Assembly (NCBI RefSeq): GCF_026339955.1
Contig: NZ_JAPEPW010000009.1
Coordinates: forward strand, 1 to 51,117
Origin: Streptomyces sp. NBC_01549
GTDB taxonomy: Bacteria > Actinomycetota > Actinomycetes > Streptomycetales > Streptomycetaceae
Length of the DNA: 51,117 nt
Direction: 5' to 3'
The notes beneath the pieces were generated by a model. That model was not told the origin of the DNA and made no database searches. It saw only the letters and a program-made list of their open reading frames with translations. Positions 9,101-21,100 of the stretch are shown here, piece after piece (the stretch's first letter is position 1; each line of letters starts with the position of its first letter). The position numbers were made by a program, and so were the translations under genes.

Positions 9101-12100
9101 GGCCTGCGTGCGCGGCGGTGGCCGGCCCGGCCAGTTCCCCGGACCGGGCAACGGGATCCACGCGTACAAGGGCACCGCCGTCGAGCATGACCAGTGCGGT
9201 GCCTTCGCTGTTCGGATCTCGGACCAGGTCCATCACCGCGGTGGCGCCGATGACCGGCGTGTCGTGGCCGAGTTGTGCCGCCAGACGTTGGATGAAGGAG
9301 GTAGGTATGAGGTCCTTGGCGGCCGAGTAACAGATCGCGGTGAAGACGGCGCCGGCCCCTCTCCACACCTCCTGGAAGCCGGGCCGCAGCAGCAGGCGGC
9401 CGAGTTGCTCGGGGCCCGTTCGGACGGTTTCGCCGCTCGTGGTGAGCAGTTCGACGTACGTGGGGGAGCCGGGCTCCGGGCTCCGGGCACCGTGGGCGAG
9501 GAAGGTGTACGCGCCGGTCGGCGCCGGTTGTCCGGCCAGGCCGTCGAGCACGTATCCGCCATCGGCCGCGCGCCGCGCCGTGTACACCCGTGACGTCGGT
9601 CCCAGCGCTGCCACCAGCGGACGGTAGGGGGCCGCGTGGCGGTCCGGCAGCGACACGTGGCCGACCACACGTCCCTGACCGTCGTGGATCGGGTGCGCGA
9701 TCAGTTCGCTGAAGGGAACGGACCTGCCGTCCAGGGTCAGTATCCGCTCATCGGGATCGAGCGCCGTGTCATCCGTTCCACGCCCGCCCGTCAGAGGCTG
9801 GCGGAATTCGCGCGAAGCGGTTCCCGGCCCGGTCGCGGTGAACTCGGGCGCTTCCGTGCCCCGCTCCCCTCCGCGGGTGGACAGAGCGCGCGTGACCACC
9901 GACCGGGTGCCGTCGGATGACGGCCCGCGGGCGAGTGAGAGGCTTCGCGGGGAGGGCTCGTCAGATGTCGTGGCGCTGCTGCTCTCGCGGGAGGAATCCG
10001 CCCTGCCGGAGACTGCCATGCTCTCGGATGCGGGGACCAGACCGCCTCCGCCGGAGTTTGTGCGCCGGCCCTCAACGAGGTGGGGTACCGGTGGTGCCTC
10101 CGTGGTCCGCAGGACGGCGGTGCCGGCCACCCAGCGGGTGCCGTTCGGCCCGGTGACTCTCGCCAGCGCGACCGCACGGATCAGGTGGCCGGGCACGCCC
10201 CGCGCGGCGCCGGCCACCGGGGTGCCGAATCGCAGCATCTCGCGCCGCGGAACGGCATGGCTGTGGGTCACTCCGGTGGTGGTGCGCTGACCCGTCACCG
10301 GGACGGTGGGGCCGAGGCGGCCGGTTCCGTGCGAGGTCGGGGCACTGAAACCGAAGCCCAGCGCGGAGGTCGTGGTCAGGTCGCCCTGGGAGAAGGCGCC
10401 GTCGGTGGAGATCTCCACCCGGTCGATGGCGGTGTCCAGGCTCGCGGCCACGCTGCGTGGGCTGTACAGCGCCAGTTGGACCGAGGTCGCGCCGGTGCCG
10501 GGCTGCCCCAGGAAGGGCGCGGTCGCGGCCGGCGGCAGCAGGGTGACACGGCCGGTGGCGGCCAGCTGGTTGAGCCGGACCAGCATGCCCTCCGCCGAGG
10601 TGGAGGTGGGCAGCGTGTGCCTGCCGCCCAGTGCGGGGTCCACGGCCCGCAGCGCCTCGGCGAGTTGCGGCAGACCGTCGAAGTGGTGCAGAGCGAAGGG
10701 CCGGCGGGGAATCCAGGGCTCGGTGCTGAGCAGTCGGCGCAGGGCGAGTGGGATCTCCAGGTCGGCGACGGTCTCGCCGGGGCCGGGCACCGGTTCCCGG
10801 GACGGGTCGGCGGTGTAGACGGCCGGACTGACCAGAGGGTGTCCCCCGGCCGGAGGGGGGCCCTCGACCGGATCGGCGGGTGTCTCCGAGCCGTTGAAGC
10901 GGAGCACCGCCCGGGCCTCGACGGTGCCCGAGACGCGCTGGACGGGCCAGGGCAGCAGGTCGGCCCACCTCTCCACAGGGATGCGTACGCCCTCGGGGAG
11001 TCGGCCGAACGCCCGGCCTGCCAGATCCGTCAGGCCGGTACGGCGGCCGATCGCGTTCAGGGGTTCCGCCAGCAGCCAGGGGGCCGCGGCGGTCGGAACG
11101 TCTCGCATCGGGCGGGCGGAGACGGTCACCTCGTAACGGTAACGAATAAGGAACTCGGAGACGTCCATCATGCTGCGCTGCCAGGCGCGCCGCTCCCGCG
11201 TCGAGGTGGCGGTGTCGGCCGTGCCGGTCTGCCGGGTCGCGGACAGTGTGGGCCGGAGGCGGTAACCGTCGTACTGGAGCAGTGGCGAGAAGTCTGCCGT
11301 GCCGGCCGTCGTGCTGACGCGGGTCTGCCGGGTGCTGCCGGGTACGGGCAGCACCCCTCCGTCGCCGCTGCTGTGCCCCAGGACGTTGTCCAGGCCGGGA
11401 TTGCCGAGAGCGCGCCGGCCCCGGACGGCTGTCAGGGACTCGGCCGGGCGGGCCCTCAGGGCGATTTCCACCACCATCGGCCCGAGCCAGGAGCGGTGTA
11501 CGAAGTGGAACGCGGTGTGTCCGTCCGGACCCGCGTTGGTGAGGGTGCGCAGGCCCAGCGAGGAACCGTGTTCGTTGATCCGCGAGAGCACACCGGGCAG
11601 GTAGGTGGCCGTGCCGGGGACGGTGCTGCCGGGCGCGACCGTCTCCACCAGTTGCCGGATGGTCCGCTGGAACGCGGACCTGCCGTCCTCCGGGTGGACC
11701 TCCACCACGGATCCGAAGCCGATCTGCCCGCCGCTGTCCGTGAACGAGGACGGCAGCCGACGATCCGCCGCGGCCGCGGCCTGCGGGCGCGACACCCCCT
11801 CCAGGACGAACTCGGGGTGGTTGCCCTCGCCCAGGTCGTGGTCGGACAGCAGGAACTCGACGGCGTCCGGCACTTCGACGATTCGGGTTTCCTCGTACCC
11901 GGGTCCGCCCACCACCGTTGTGGCGACCACGTTACGCAGGCCCGCGCGCACCGTGACGCGGTAGACGGCGGTCGCGGCGAAGCGGTGCGCGGGGACGTCG
12001 TTCTCGCTGGTGACGCGGAACACGGCGGAGTTGTCGTGCACCGTCGTGCTGTCCGTGCCGGTACGGCGGAGCGCGAGGTGGCCGGACGGGGCGAAGGCGC

Positions 12101-15100
12101 GCCGGGAATCGCCGTAGTCCGCGGCCGCGGTGACGCCGAGGGCGTGCCCCCGGGTGGTGCTCCGGGTGTCCGCGGAGGCGTCGACCGACTGGATCCACCG
12201 CTCGTAGTCCATCACTCCGGGGCGGGGCAGCGCCCGTACGTCCTTCAGCCTGCCCTCGACTTCGACGATGACGTCGGTGCCGGCGAGCACTCCGGAGGTG
12301 CCGGCGCCCTCGACGACGTACGAGTCGTTGAACAGCCGGTGGGCGTTGGCGGTGAGGTGGTGCGGGGACAGGCCGGTTTCCACCACCTCCTGGGCCAGGC
12401 TCCGCGGGGCATCGACCCGCTCGCCGGTCGCCGCGCGGCCGATCGCGCCCAGGGTGCCGGCGGCGGCGTCGCCGGTCATCCGCAGGGCCCGGGAAGCCCC
12501 GTCCAGGCCGTGGGCCGGCCACCGGTGGGACGGGGCGGGGCCGCCGTGGTCCCCCACGGCCGGGTTGCCGCCGTCATCGCCGGGTCCTCGGTCCCGCGCG
12601 TGGTCACCGGTTTCCTGCTCCGGCCAGGCTCCCGGCATCCGCGCCAGTTCGACACCGTCGTCGGCGTGTGCGCTCCGGGCGGCGGCGGTGTCCCCGGCGG
12701 CCGGCTGGTGGGCGATGGCCTGCAGCATCGCGTGTACCGCGTCTCGCAGCTCCCGGCTGCCGCCGACACGGTCCGGCCAGGCCGTCTCCGGCAGCCGTAG
12801 GTCCGCCGGGCCGTCCGCGTCGGCTTCCGTGGGCGGTCGGACCGGGGGCGGGACGACCGCCTGCCGCTGCGCGGCCGGCTGCTCCAGGGTGCGGTACGTC
12901 GGCACCGCCAGGGTGACCTGTCCGTCGGCCCGCCCCGGTGCCATGGCCAGCCCGTCGCTGGAGGACAGCGACGTCCGGTAGGTGACCGGCAGGGTGTGCA
13001 CCTGGACGCCGTCGGCGGTCGGGCTGAGGGCGTAGAACTCGTGGCCCGTGCCCGCGCTGGAGTTCGTGGCCACCGAGGTCTGGCGGCTGTGGGCGTACTC
13101 GGGAGTCAGGCCCTGGAGCCACAGGTTGCCGTGCGCGTCGAACGGGTTGGTCAGCGAGGCCTGCACGGTGCCGCTGACGGCCGACGGGACCCGGGTCAGC
13201 TGCTCGTCCCCCGCGATCGTCGAGCCGGAGTAGTTGAGCGTCTGCACGTGGGCCAGATGCAGATCGTGGGTGACGCCGCCCTCGGCGCGGTCCGTGAGAT
13301 AGCGGCGCTCCACGGTGATCCGGAACGTCGCCCGGTGGACACCGGTAGCGGTGTCCACTTCGAACCGCGTGGGATGGCCGCCCGCCGTCATCTCGTCCAA
13401 CCCGGCACGCAGCCCCATGCTGGAGCGCATCTGGTCCAGCTTGCGCAGGTTGTTCAGCCGCTGCAGGTGTACGGCGTCACCGGCCGGCGCCTGGTGCCAG
13501 GCCCCGGCCCGGTCCTGGCTCGGCGGCAGGAAACCGTGGTCGCGCAGCCAGGCCTCCACGCCGTCGAAGAGCGGACCGGTTCCCTCGACGGCCAGCGGGG
13601 TCACGGACACACCCACGTCCCGCAGGTGCAGGATCTCCGGGGGCAGATGGCGGGGCGTTTGCGGGGTGCCCGAGACGGTGGCGGCGGACGGCACGCGCAG
13701 GATCAGCGGATACCTGGTGCCCGGCGCGGCCAGCGGGGTGCCCTCGGCCGGGCCGCGCTCGGGGCCGCCGGGCCGGACCAGGGTGACCTGGTAGACCGCG
13801 TCCGCGTGGACCCGGAGCAACGGCCTCGCGGTCCGCAGGGCGCGCGAGGTACGGGCGCTGCCGCCGGACCCGAGGGTGTGCGTGGCCTGCCGCTGGACGG
13901 CTGCCTGCCCGGTCAGGGTGAAGCCGATCGGGTCCTTCCCGGTGGCCGGGTCCGGGCGGCCGGCCGCGAAGCCGGCACTGACGCCGAGGCCGATACCGGC
14001 CGCATGGGTGACCGCCGCGCCGCCCGACAGCCGGACCGAGCGCAGGACGTGCGACTCCAGTACGGAGTTGCGGGTGGGCGGTCCGGCGAGTGCACCCACG
14101 TCGGTGCGCTGAATGACATCCGCGTGCAGGCGCAGCATGCCGATGACCGAGCCGTCCTTGGCGAACAGGGTCGGCGAGGTGTGGTGGCCGCCGTACATCA
14201 GGGGCAGGTTGCCGCGCAGGCTGCCCTCGGCCAGGAACTGGCGCAGCTGGTCGAGGGACGGCTCGGAGAGGTCCGCCAGTTCGTCGGGGAAGGACCGCAG
14301 GACGTCGGAGAGGAACCTGTCGGCGTCCGGCACAGTCTCGGTCGCGAAGAGCGGGACCCGCTCCAGGAGGGTCTCCATCGGCGCCGGCCGCTGCTCGGGG
14401 TCCTCGCCGGTCAGCGTGACCGGGTCGGCCTCGTCCTCGACGAGGTGCTGGGGGAACCAGACGGTCAGCGGCGTGCCCGGGCCGTCGGTGAGCGGGTGCC
14501 ACTGGTCGGGGAACGGGGAGCCGGTGCTCGCCTGAGCCAGCGAGGGGGTCGTACGCACATCCCAGTTCATGTCGTACGCGATCGGCCAGGAGCGCTCGCG
14601 GCTGCGCAACAGGACCATCGGCTGCACGGTCGCGCCGACGGTGACCGCGGTGGTGGTCTGGCCGTGGGTGAGGGTGAGTTGCGGAGTGAGCGTCACCCGC
14701 CGGTACAAGCCGGTGCCGGCGTGGGGCAGGGTGTGCGCGTAAGCCAGGCTCGCCGAACGCAGGTCGCCGACGGAATCGGTGGTGCCCGACTCGCTGATGC
14801 CGAAGACCCAGCGCTGCACGTTGACCGGCGGCCCGTCCGGCATCTCTTCGATCTGCGGGGACACGCGGCGCGGACCGGACAGGCCGAGCCGCAGGCTGAT
14901 CTGGTACGTCCTGTCCCCGTGGGCCGCCCGCAGGGGCATGCCCTGTCCGCTGAGCAGACGCGCCCATTCGCTGCTGAGCAGGCGCGAGGTCAGCGTGTCC
15001 CGCACGGCACGGCGGAAGGCGGGGTCCTCTCCCCGGTCGCCTTCGACCTGCCGGATGACCTGCTCCTGGAGCCAGCCGACGGTGTCCTCGGGCACCGGGG

Positions 15101-18100
15101 TGATGTGCACCAGTCCCTGCGAACCGTCCCGGGTGGTACCGAACTCGGTGACAGAGCTGCTGAGCCGGTCCGGTCCGGGGCCGGCGACCTGTTCCCCGGC
15201 GACCTGTTCCCGTGCCGTGGTGACGGCCGGGGCGGTATCGGCCGGTGCGAGCCCGGCCGGGACGGGCTCCGTACGGCCGGTGCCTCCCTCCCCTTCGGCA
15301 GACTCGGCCCGGCCGGCTCCGGAACGGGCGGCCGCCGACAGCCCACCACCCTGTCCGGCCACGGGCTCCACCCGACCGGCCCCGGTGTCCGAGGCAGCGG
15401 TCTCCACGCCACGAGGCCCTGGGGCCTGTGCCGTGGTGACGGCCGGTGCGGGCTCGGCCGGGACGGGCTCCGTACGGCCGGTGCCTCCCTCCCCTTCGGC
15501 AGACTCGGCCCGGCCGGCTCCGGAACGGGCGGCCGCCGACAGCCCACCACCCTGTCCGGCCACAGGCTCCACCCGACCGGCCCCGGTGTCCGAGGCAGCG
15601 GTCTCCACACCATGAGGACCGGCGCCTGCCGCGCCGGCCTCCGCCGGACCGGTGCCCGGGTCCGAGGCGGGCCGGGGCGGGGAGAACAGGTGGGGCAGCG
15701 CCTGCTCCACGCCACCGGCCAGGGTGCCGTCGGGGTCCAGCGGGAGCATCCCGTACAGGCCGCCGGGTACCTCGATGCTCAGCGCCCGGCGGGCATCTCC
15801 CTCCGGTGTGACCAGCACGGTGACGTCGAACCGGTAGTGGCGGTACCTGCGGGTGGCCTCCCGGTTCGACTCGCGGGTCTCCCCCGCCTCGAACCCCTCC
15901 CGGTGTCCGGTGCCCACGCCGGCGTCCAGGGTCAGCCGGTCGTACACGCGGTCTCCGTCGGCGGTGCCGCCGGCCTCCGGGCCGATGGCGAGCGCCCCGC
16001 CGCGGGAGCCGCTGTGCTCGCTGCTGGAGGTGGCTCGGTCCTGCTGGTAGCGGCGGGCCTTGACGGCGACACCCTCGGCGGGACCGACCACCTCCGCCGC
16101 GGTCAGGTGGAACCCGACCGTGACGGTCCGTCCGCCGACCGGTACCCGGTAGCGGTGTTGCAGCAGCGAGGCGATGTTCGCACGCAGCATCGCGGTCGAG
16201 GTGTGGTGGTCGTAGCTCATGCCGGCGGCGGTCAGGGGGTCGATCCCGGGCACCTGCCAGGCACGGTCACGGGTCAGGTCGGGTACGCGTACCGGTTGGT
16301 GTGCCGCGGCCCTGGCCCACCGCTGGACGGCGTGGGCGGCCGACACGTCCCACGGGTGGAAGAACTCGGTCAGCGCCCTCAGCGCCTCGGGCACCGTCGG
16401 GGACGGGACCGGGGCCGGGTCCGTCCAACTCGGCCTCGGGGCGTCCGCCGGTGCGTCAGGCCGTGCCCGGGTGACGGCCGGTGGGACGGGCTGCTCGGTG
16501 GGGACCGTCAGATGCGAGGGGACCAGCAGCCGCACGTCACCGGTGACCTCTCGTCCGTCGCCGAGGCCGTCGTCCTGCCAGGTCCACACCCGGACCGGGT
16601 CCCACCGGAGGGCGGGGTCGCCGCCGCGTACCAGCGCCGCAGCGCGCTGGACCGACTCCCGCACGGCGTGCAGCGGCACGGACAGCGCCGCGGGCGGCTC
16701 GGTCGTCGCCCCCATCTCGATCCGGAAGGAGAGCCGGTGCTCGAACTCCTCAGACGTGTCGCGGGTGTTGGCCCGCGAGATGTCCAGGTTCTGCCGGTCC
16801 GTCTCGTGCGACCGTCCCCCGCCCATTCCGTAGGAGGCCTCGATTTCCACGCCGCCGTGACTGTCGTGGCCGCCTATCCGGGTGCGGACACCGAGGGCGC
16901 CGCCGGCGTGGAAGGAACGCTCGACACCGGCCTTGTCCTCGGTGACCGCCTCGGAGCGCAGGGTCAGCCTGATCTCGGCGCGCGGCCGGTGCGAGTGCGG
17001 TGCGGCGACGTCTGCGGTCACCCTGACCCACACGTAGCGGGTGGAGCCGAAGGAACCGCTGAGCGGGAACCAGCGTGAGACGCCGGTGCCGGTCAGGGCC
17101 GTGTACTGGGTCTGCAGCGCGTCCGAGGAGAAGGTCGCGCGCAGCGCCCGCAGCAGTTGCTCACGCGCCGGCCCGCTCCTCCCCGGGGCGCCGCGCTCGT
17201 CCAGTCGTTCCACGATGGTCTGCAGCACGTCGTCGGCGCGCAGCCGCTCCGGGTGGGCGGCGCCTCGCAGCGGGTGACCGGCCAGGTGGGCACGAGCCAG
17301 TGGCAGGACCGTGCCGTCCTGAACCGTGCCGTCCTGGACCATGCCGTCCTGAACCGTGCTGGGCGTCCGCGCCGGTGCGGCGGGCGGCGGCAGCAGATCC
17401 TCGAGGCGGCGTTCGGGTACCAGCAGTTCGAGGCCCCGCTCGACCCGCAGGTAGCGGACGGTCTCCTGACTGCTGCTGCCCTTCGACCGCCTCACGGTCA
17501 CCTCGAAGACCGGGGACGCGTGGACGACGTGCGGTGTCGCCCGGTACGTGGCGCGGGTGATCTCGATCATGCCCCGCACCTGTTCCCGGTCGCGGCCCCA
17601 CGCCCACTGCGCCCCGGCCTCGGCCAGTGCGACGGCCCGCAGCCCCGTGCCGGTCCCCTGGTGGTGTCCGGCGGCGGAGCCCTCCTGCCCCGCCGGTCCG
17701 TCCGTCACCGCCGCGCTCTCGTGGTGGGTGCCGCCGGCGAGGGCACCGACGGCGATCTGCGGGCCGACGCTCGCGGACAGGCCCGCATGCCATGCCTGCT
17801 TGTTCGCGCGGCCGTACCGGTCGGTCGACTGCGAGTACTGCTCGATCTCCGTCTCACCGGCGGTCGGTCCCAGGTCCCGCGCCGAGAAGGCGCGCAGGCG
17901 CAGCCGCACCGCGTACCGCCATCCGCCGCGCTCCAGCTCGGTCTCGTACCCGTGGGGGCCGGTCAAGGCACCGAGGCGCGCGGCGAGCGCCGACGGTCCG
18001 GTCAGCTCCAACAGCGGCTCGGGCCAGTTGCCGGGGTCCTCCGCCCAGTCGTCCGGCAGTCCGGCCAGCCGGGCGTAGCCCTCCGCCGCCAGCCGCGTCA

Positions 18101-21100
18101 GCTCCGGCATGACGACGAAGGCGGGGTACACGCCCCCGGTGCCGCCGCGGGCGAAGTCGACCTCAGGTGCGGTCTGTTGTACGGCGCGGTCGAGCCAGGA
18201 GTCTCCTACCGTGGCCCGGCCCACCTCGGCAAGCAGTCCCGTGTCGGCCGGCTGGGCGGGGACGTGCTGCCGGGGCACCACGATCTGCGCGACAAGGCCG
18301 GGCCGGTCGATCCACCAGCGCTCGGCACCGATGTGCCGGCCCGGCCGCTCCGGGCTCACCGCCAATTCCCACACCACGTCGTAGACGAACTCGGCGACCC
18401 TGCCCTCGGTCTCGGTACGGCGGTACACGGTGTTGGCCGCCGTGAACCGCTCCTCGCGGGACCGCTTGACCCCGCCCCGGACCGTCAGCCCGCCGAAGCG
18501 CAGCCGCGTCGAACCGCCGAGCGGCACCAGCGCCCCACCGCCGCCGCCGACCACCGCGCTCCACTCGGTGCCCCGCCGTCCGGTCACCGTGTCGGTGCGC
18601 GCGGCCCGGGCGTTGACCGTCATCGGGTATTCGGTGTCGCGCAGGCGGTCCAGGAGGATGGCCTTGACCGACAGACGGTAGCGCCGTCCACCCACGGTCA
18701 CCGTGTGCCCGGTCTCGTGCAGCGGCAGGTTCGCCTCCAGGGCGGGCCTGCTGAAGTGCAGGCCGAGTTCGGCCTCCACCGCCGCCCACTCCGCGGGCCG
18801 CCGGGCGGCTCGCGGGGCCGCCCGCCTCAGCGCCCAGCTCAGGTGGTCCTGGACCATCTCCGAGCCCGGCATGGCCAGGGCCATCGCGAAGCCCAGGCCG
18901 CGGCGCGCGGCCAGCGCCCACGGCTCCGCCGGGTGCGGTGCGCCCCGAGGGGCGGCCAGCCGCTCAGGACGCTCCATCGCCCGTACGGGCTCGGTGCCGG
19001 ACTCCCGCAGCAGGGCCCGCACGTGCGGATGGGTGGAGACCGGGCCGGGCAGGACCGTCGGCCTCTCCGGCAGAAGTGCCGGGGTGCGTACCGCGCCGAG
19101 CACACGCTCCTCGAGTTGCCGCGCGCCCTGCCCGTCGCGCCACGGCACCCCGATCTCCGCCTCGACCTCTTCGGTCACCGGATCGATTGCCCAGGTGCGG
19201 GACTTCACCTCCACCGTGAACCGCAGCCGGACCCGGTACCTGGCCTGGTCGTCCGCGGAATTGAGCACGGTGTGACCGAGGTTCTGCGCGGTGACCGCCA
19301 GTCCGCTGCGGGTACCGCGGTCGACCCCGACGCCGAGCAGGGGCAACAAGCCCTTGCTCCCCGTGCCGGTGCCGTCGGCCGTCGGCAGTGTGAAGCCGTA
19401 CGAGTTGAAGCCGAGGGAGATCCCGGCCGAACTGCCGCCCGCGTGCCCCAGGCCCCGCGCCGTGCCGCGCCCGAGGTCCTCACGGATCTGGACACCCTCG
19501 CTGACCCCGGCGAACTCCAGGCTCTCGATGTCGGCTCGTATGGTGAGACGACCGCCGAACGACCCGCCCGCGGTTCTCCGCACCCGGATCATGCCCGAGA
19601 TGTCACCGTTGGTCAGCCACCACCGGCTACGGGTACGTGCGGTCCGCTCGTTGAGCAGTTCCCCCGCCTGGGTCATGAACCGCTCCACCGTCGCGGCGTC
19701 CAGCCTAATCCCCAGCAGCCTGCGGTGAAGGGCCGCCACGAGCGGGGCGAGGTCCACGGCGTTGAGCACGAGCGGATCGGGCCCCGGCCGTGCCTCACCG
19801 GACAGGGGTTCGACGGCAGCCGCGGCCATGGCGGGACGCGGCGCGTCGGCCCCGGTGTACTCACGCGGGATCTCCACCCGAAGGCCGCGGTCGAGAACGG
19901 CGTCGGACGCGTGCTCGACACCGACACCGTCCACGAAGACCCGCACCCGCACACCGGCCGAGAAGCGCTGGTTGGCACTGCTGAACAGGGTCCGCCCGGA
20001 GATGACGTTGCGCCGCAGGGTCCCGCTGCTCGTGCTGGTGGCCTCCGCCCGCAGCTGCGGCATGCCGAGAATCACCGAGGAAACCACCGCCGAGGCGGTG
20101 TTGAGGCCGAGCAGCAGGGCGGAGTCGGCGGCGAGGGACCGCTCGCGGGTGCGTTCCCCGCCGGCGGCGGTCGTCGCGAACCGGACGTTGTACTCGCGCA
20201 CGGCCTGCTCTGTCTCCTCGGTGACGGGGCGCAGGTCGGCGAGGGCCGGGCGCAGCCATACCAGCCGGCCGTGGGCGGCCAGCGTCACGCCGTACGCCAG
20301 CAGGTCCTCCCAGGCGTGGCGTTCTGTGGTGGCCAGCATCGTGTGCAGCGCGCGCTCGACGTCGTGGGCGAGTTCCCGGTGCGGCAGTGCCGTGGCGACC
20401 TGCCGGGCCCAGTCGCGCACGGCGTCGTCGTCGAAGGTACCCGTACCGGTCACCGACGCGTGACCTTGCAGTCCGTGGTCCAGGTACCAGGGGTGCTCGG
20501 GCCGGGGCGGTACGGCTTCGGGAGTGTCGGGGAGCCGGTCGGGCGCGGACTCAGAAGTACCGGGAAGCCCGTCGAGCACGGACTCAGAAGTACCGGGAAG
20601 CCCGTCGAGCACGGACTCAGAAGTACCGGGAAGCCCGTCGAGCACGGACTCAGAAGTACCGGGAAGCCCGTCGAGCACGGGCTCGGGTCGTGGCTGTGCG
20701 TCGGGCTCTGTCTCGGGCTCGGGCCGAGGGTTCGGGTCGGCGCGGTGGGTGTCGTCGCCGGCCGGGCTCTGGGTGTCTTCCACCGGGCGTGGCGCGGGGG
20801 CGGGGCGGGGGATGAAGTCCACGCGGTGCGGATCAGCGGTGGCCAGGTCGACCTGCTGTGGCGTCTCCGCGACACGCTCCGGCCCCTCGACAGCCTCCCG
20901 GCGGGCGGCCGACTGCTCCTGCTCCGCCTGCGGCGCGTTCTCCCCTTCCTCACCGGGAGCGGCAATGACATTCGGATCTTCCTGCGGCGCCTGATCCGCA
21001 GCCGACCCGACGGCCTCCCGACCGGTGCCGTCGGCCGATATGGCCGGGTCGGCCGACGCGAGGATCATTAGGGCGTCCAGGCTGGGGCCGGGTGCCGGCA

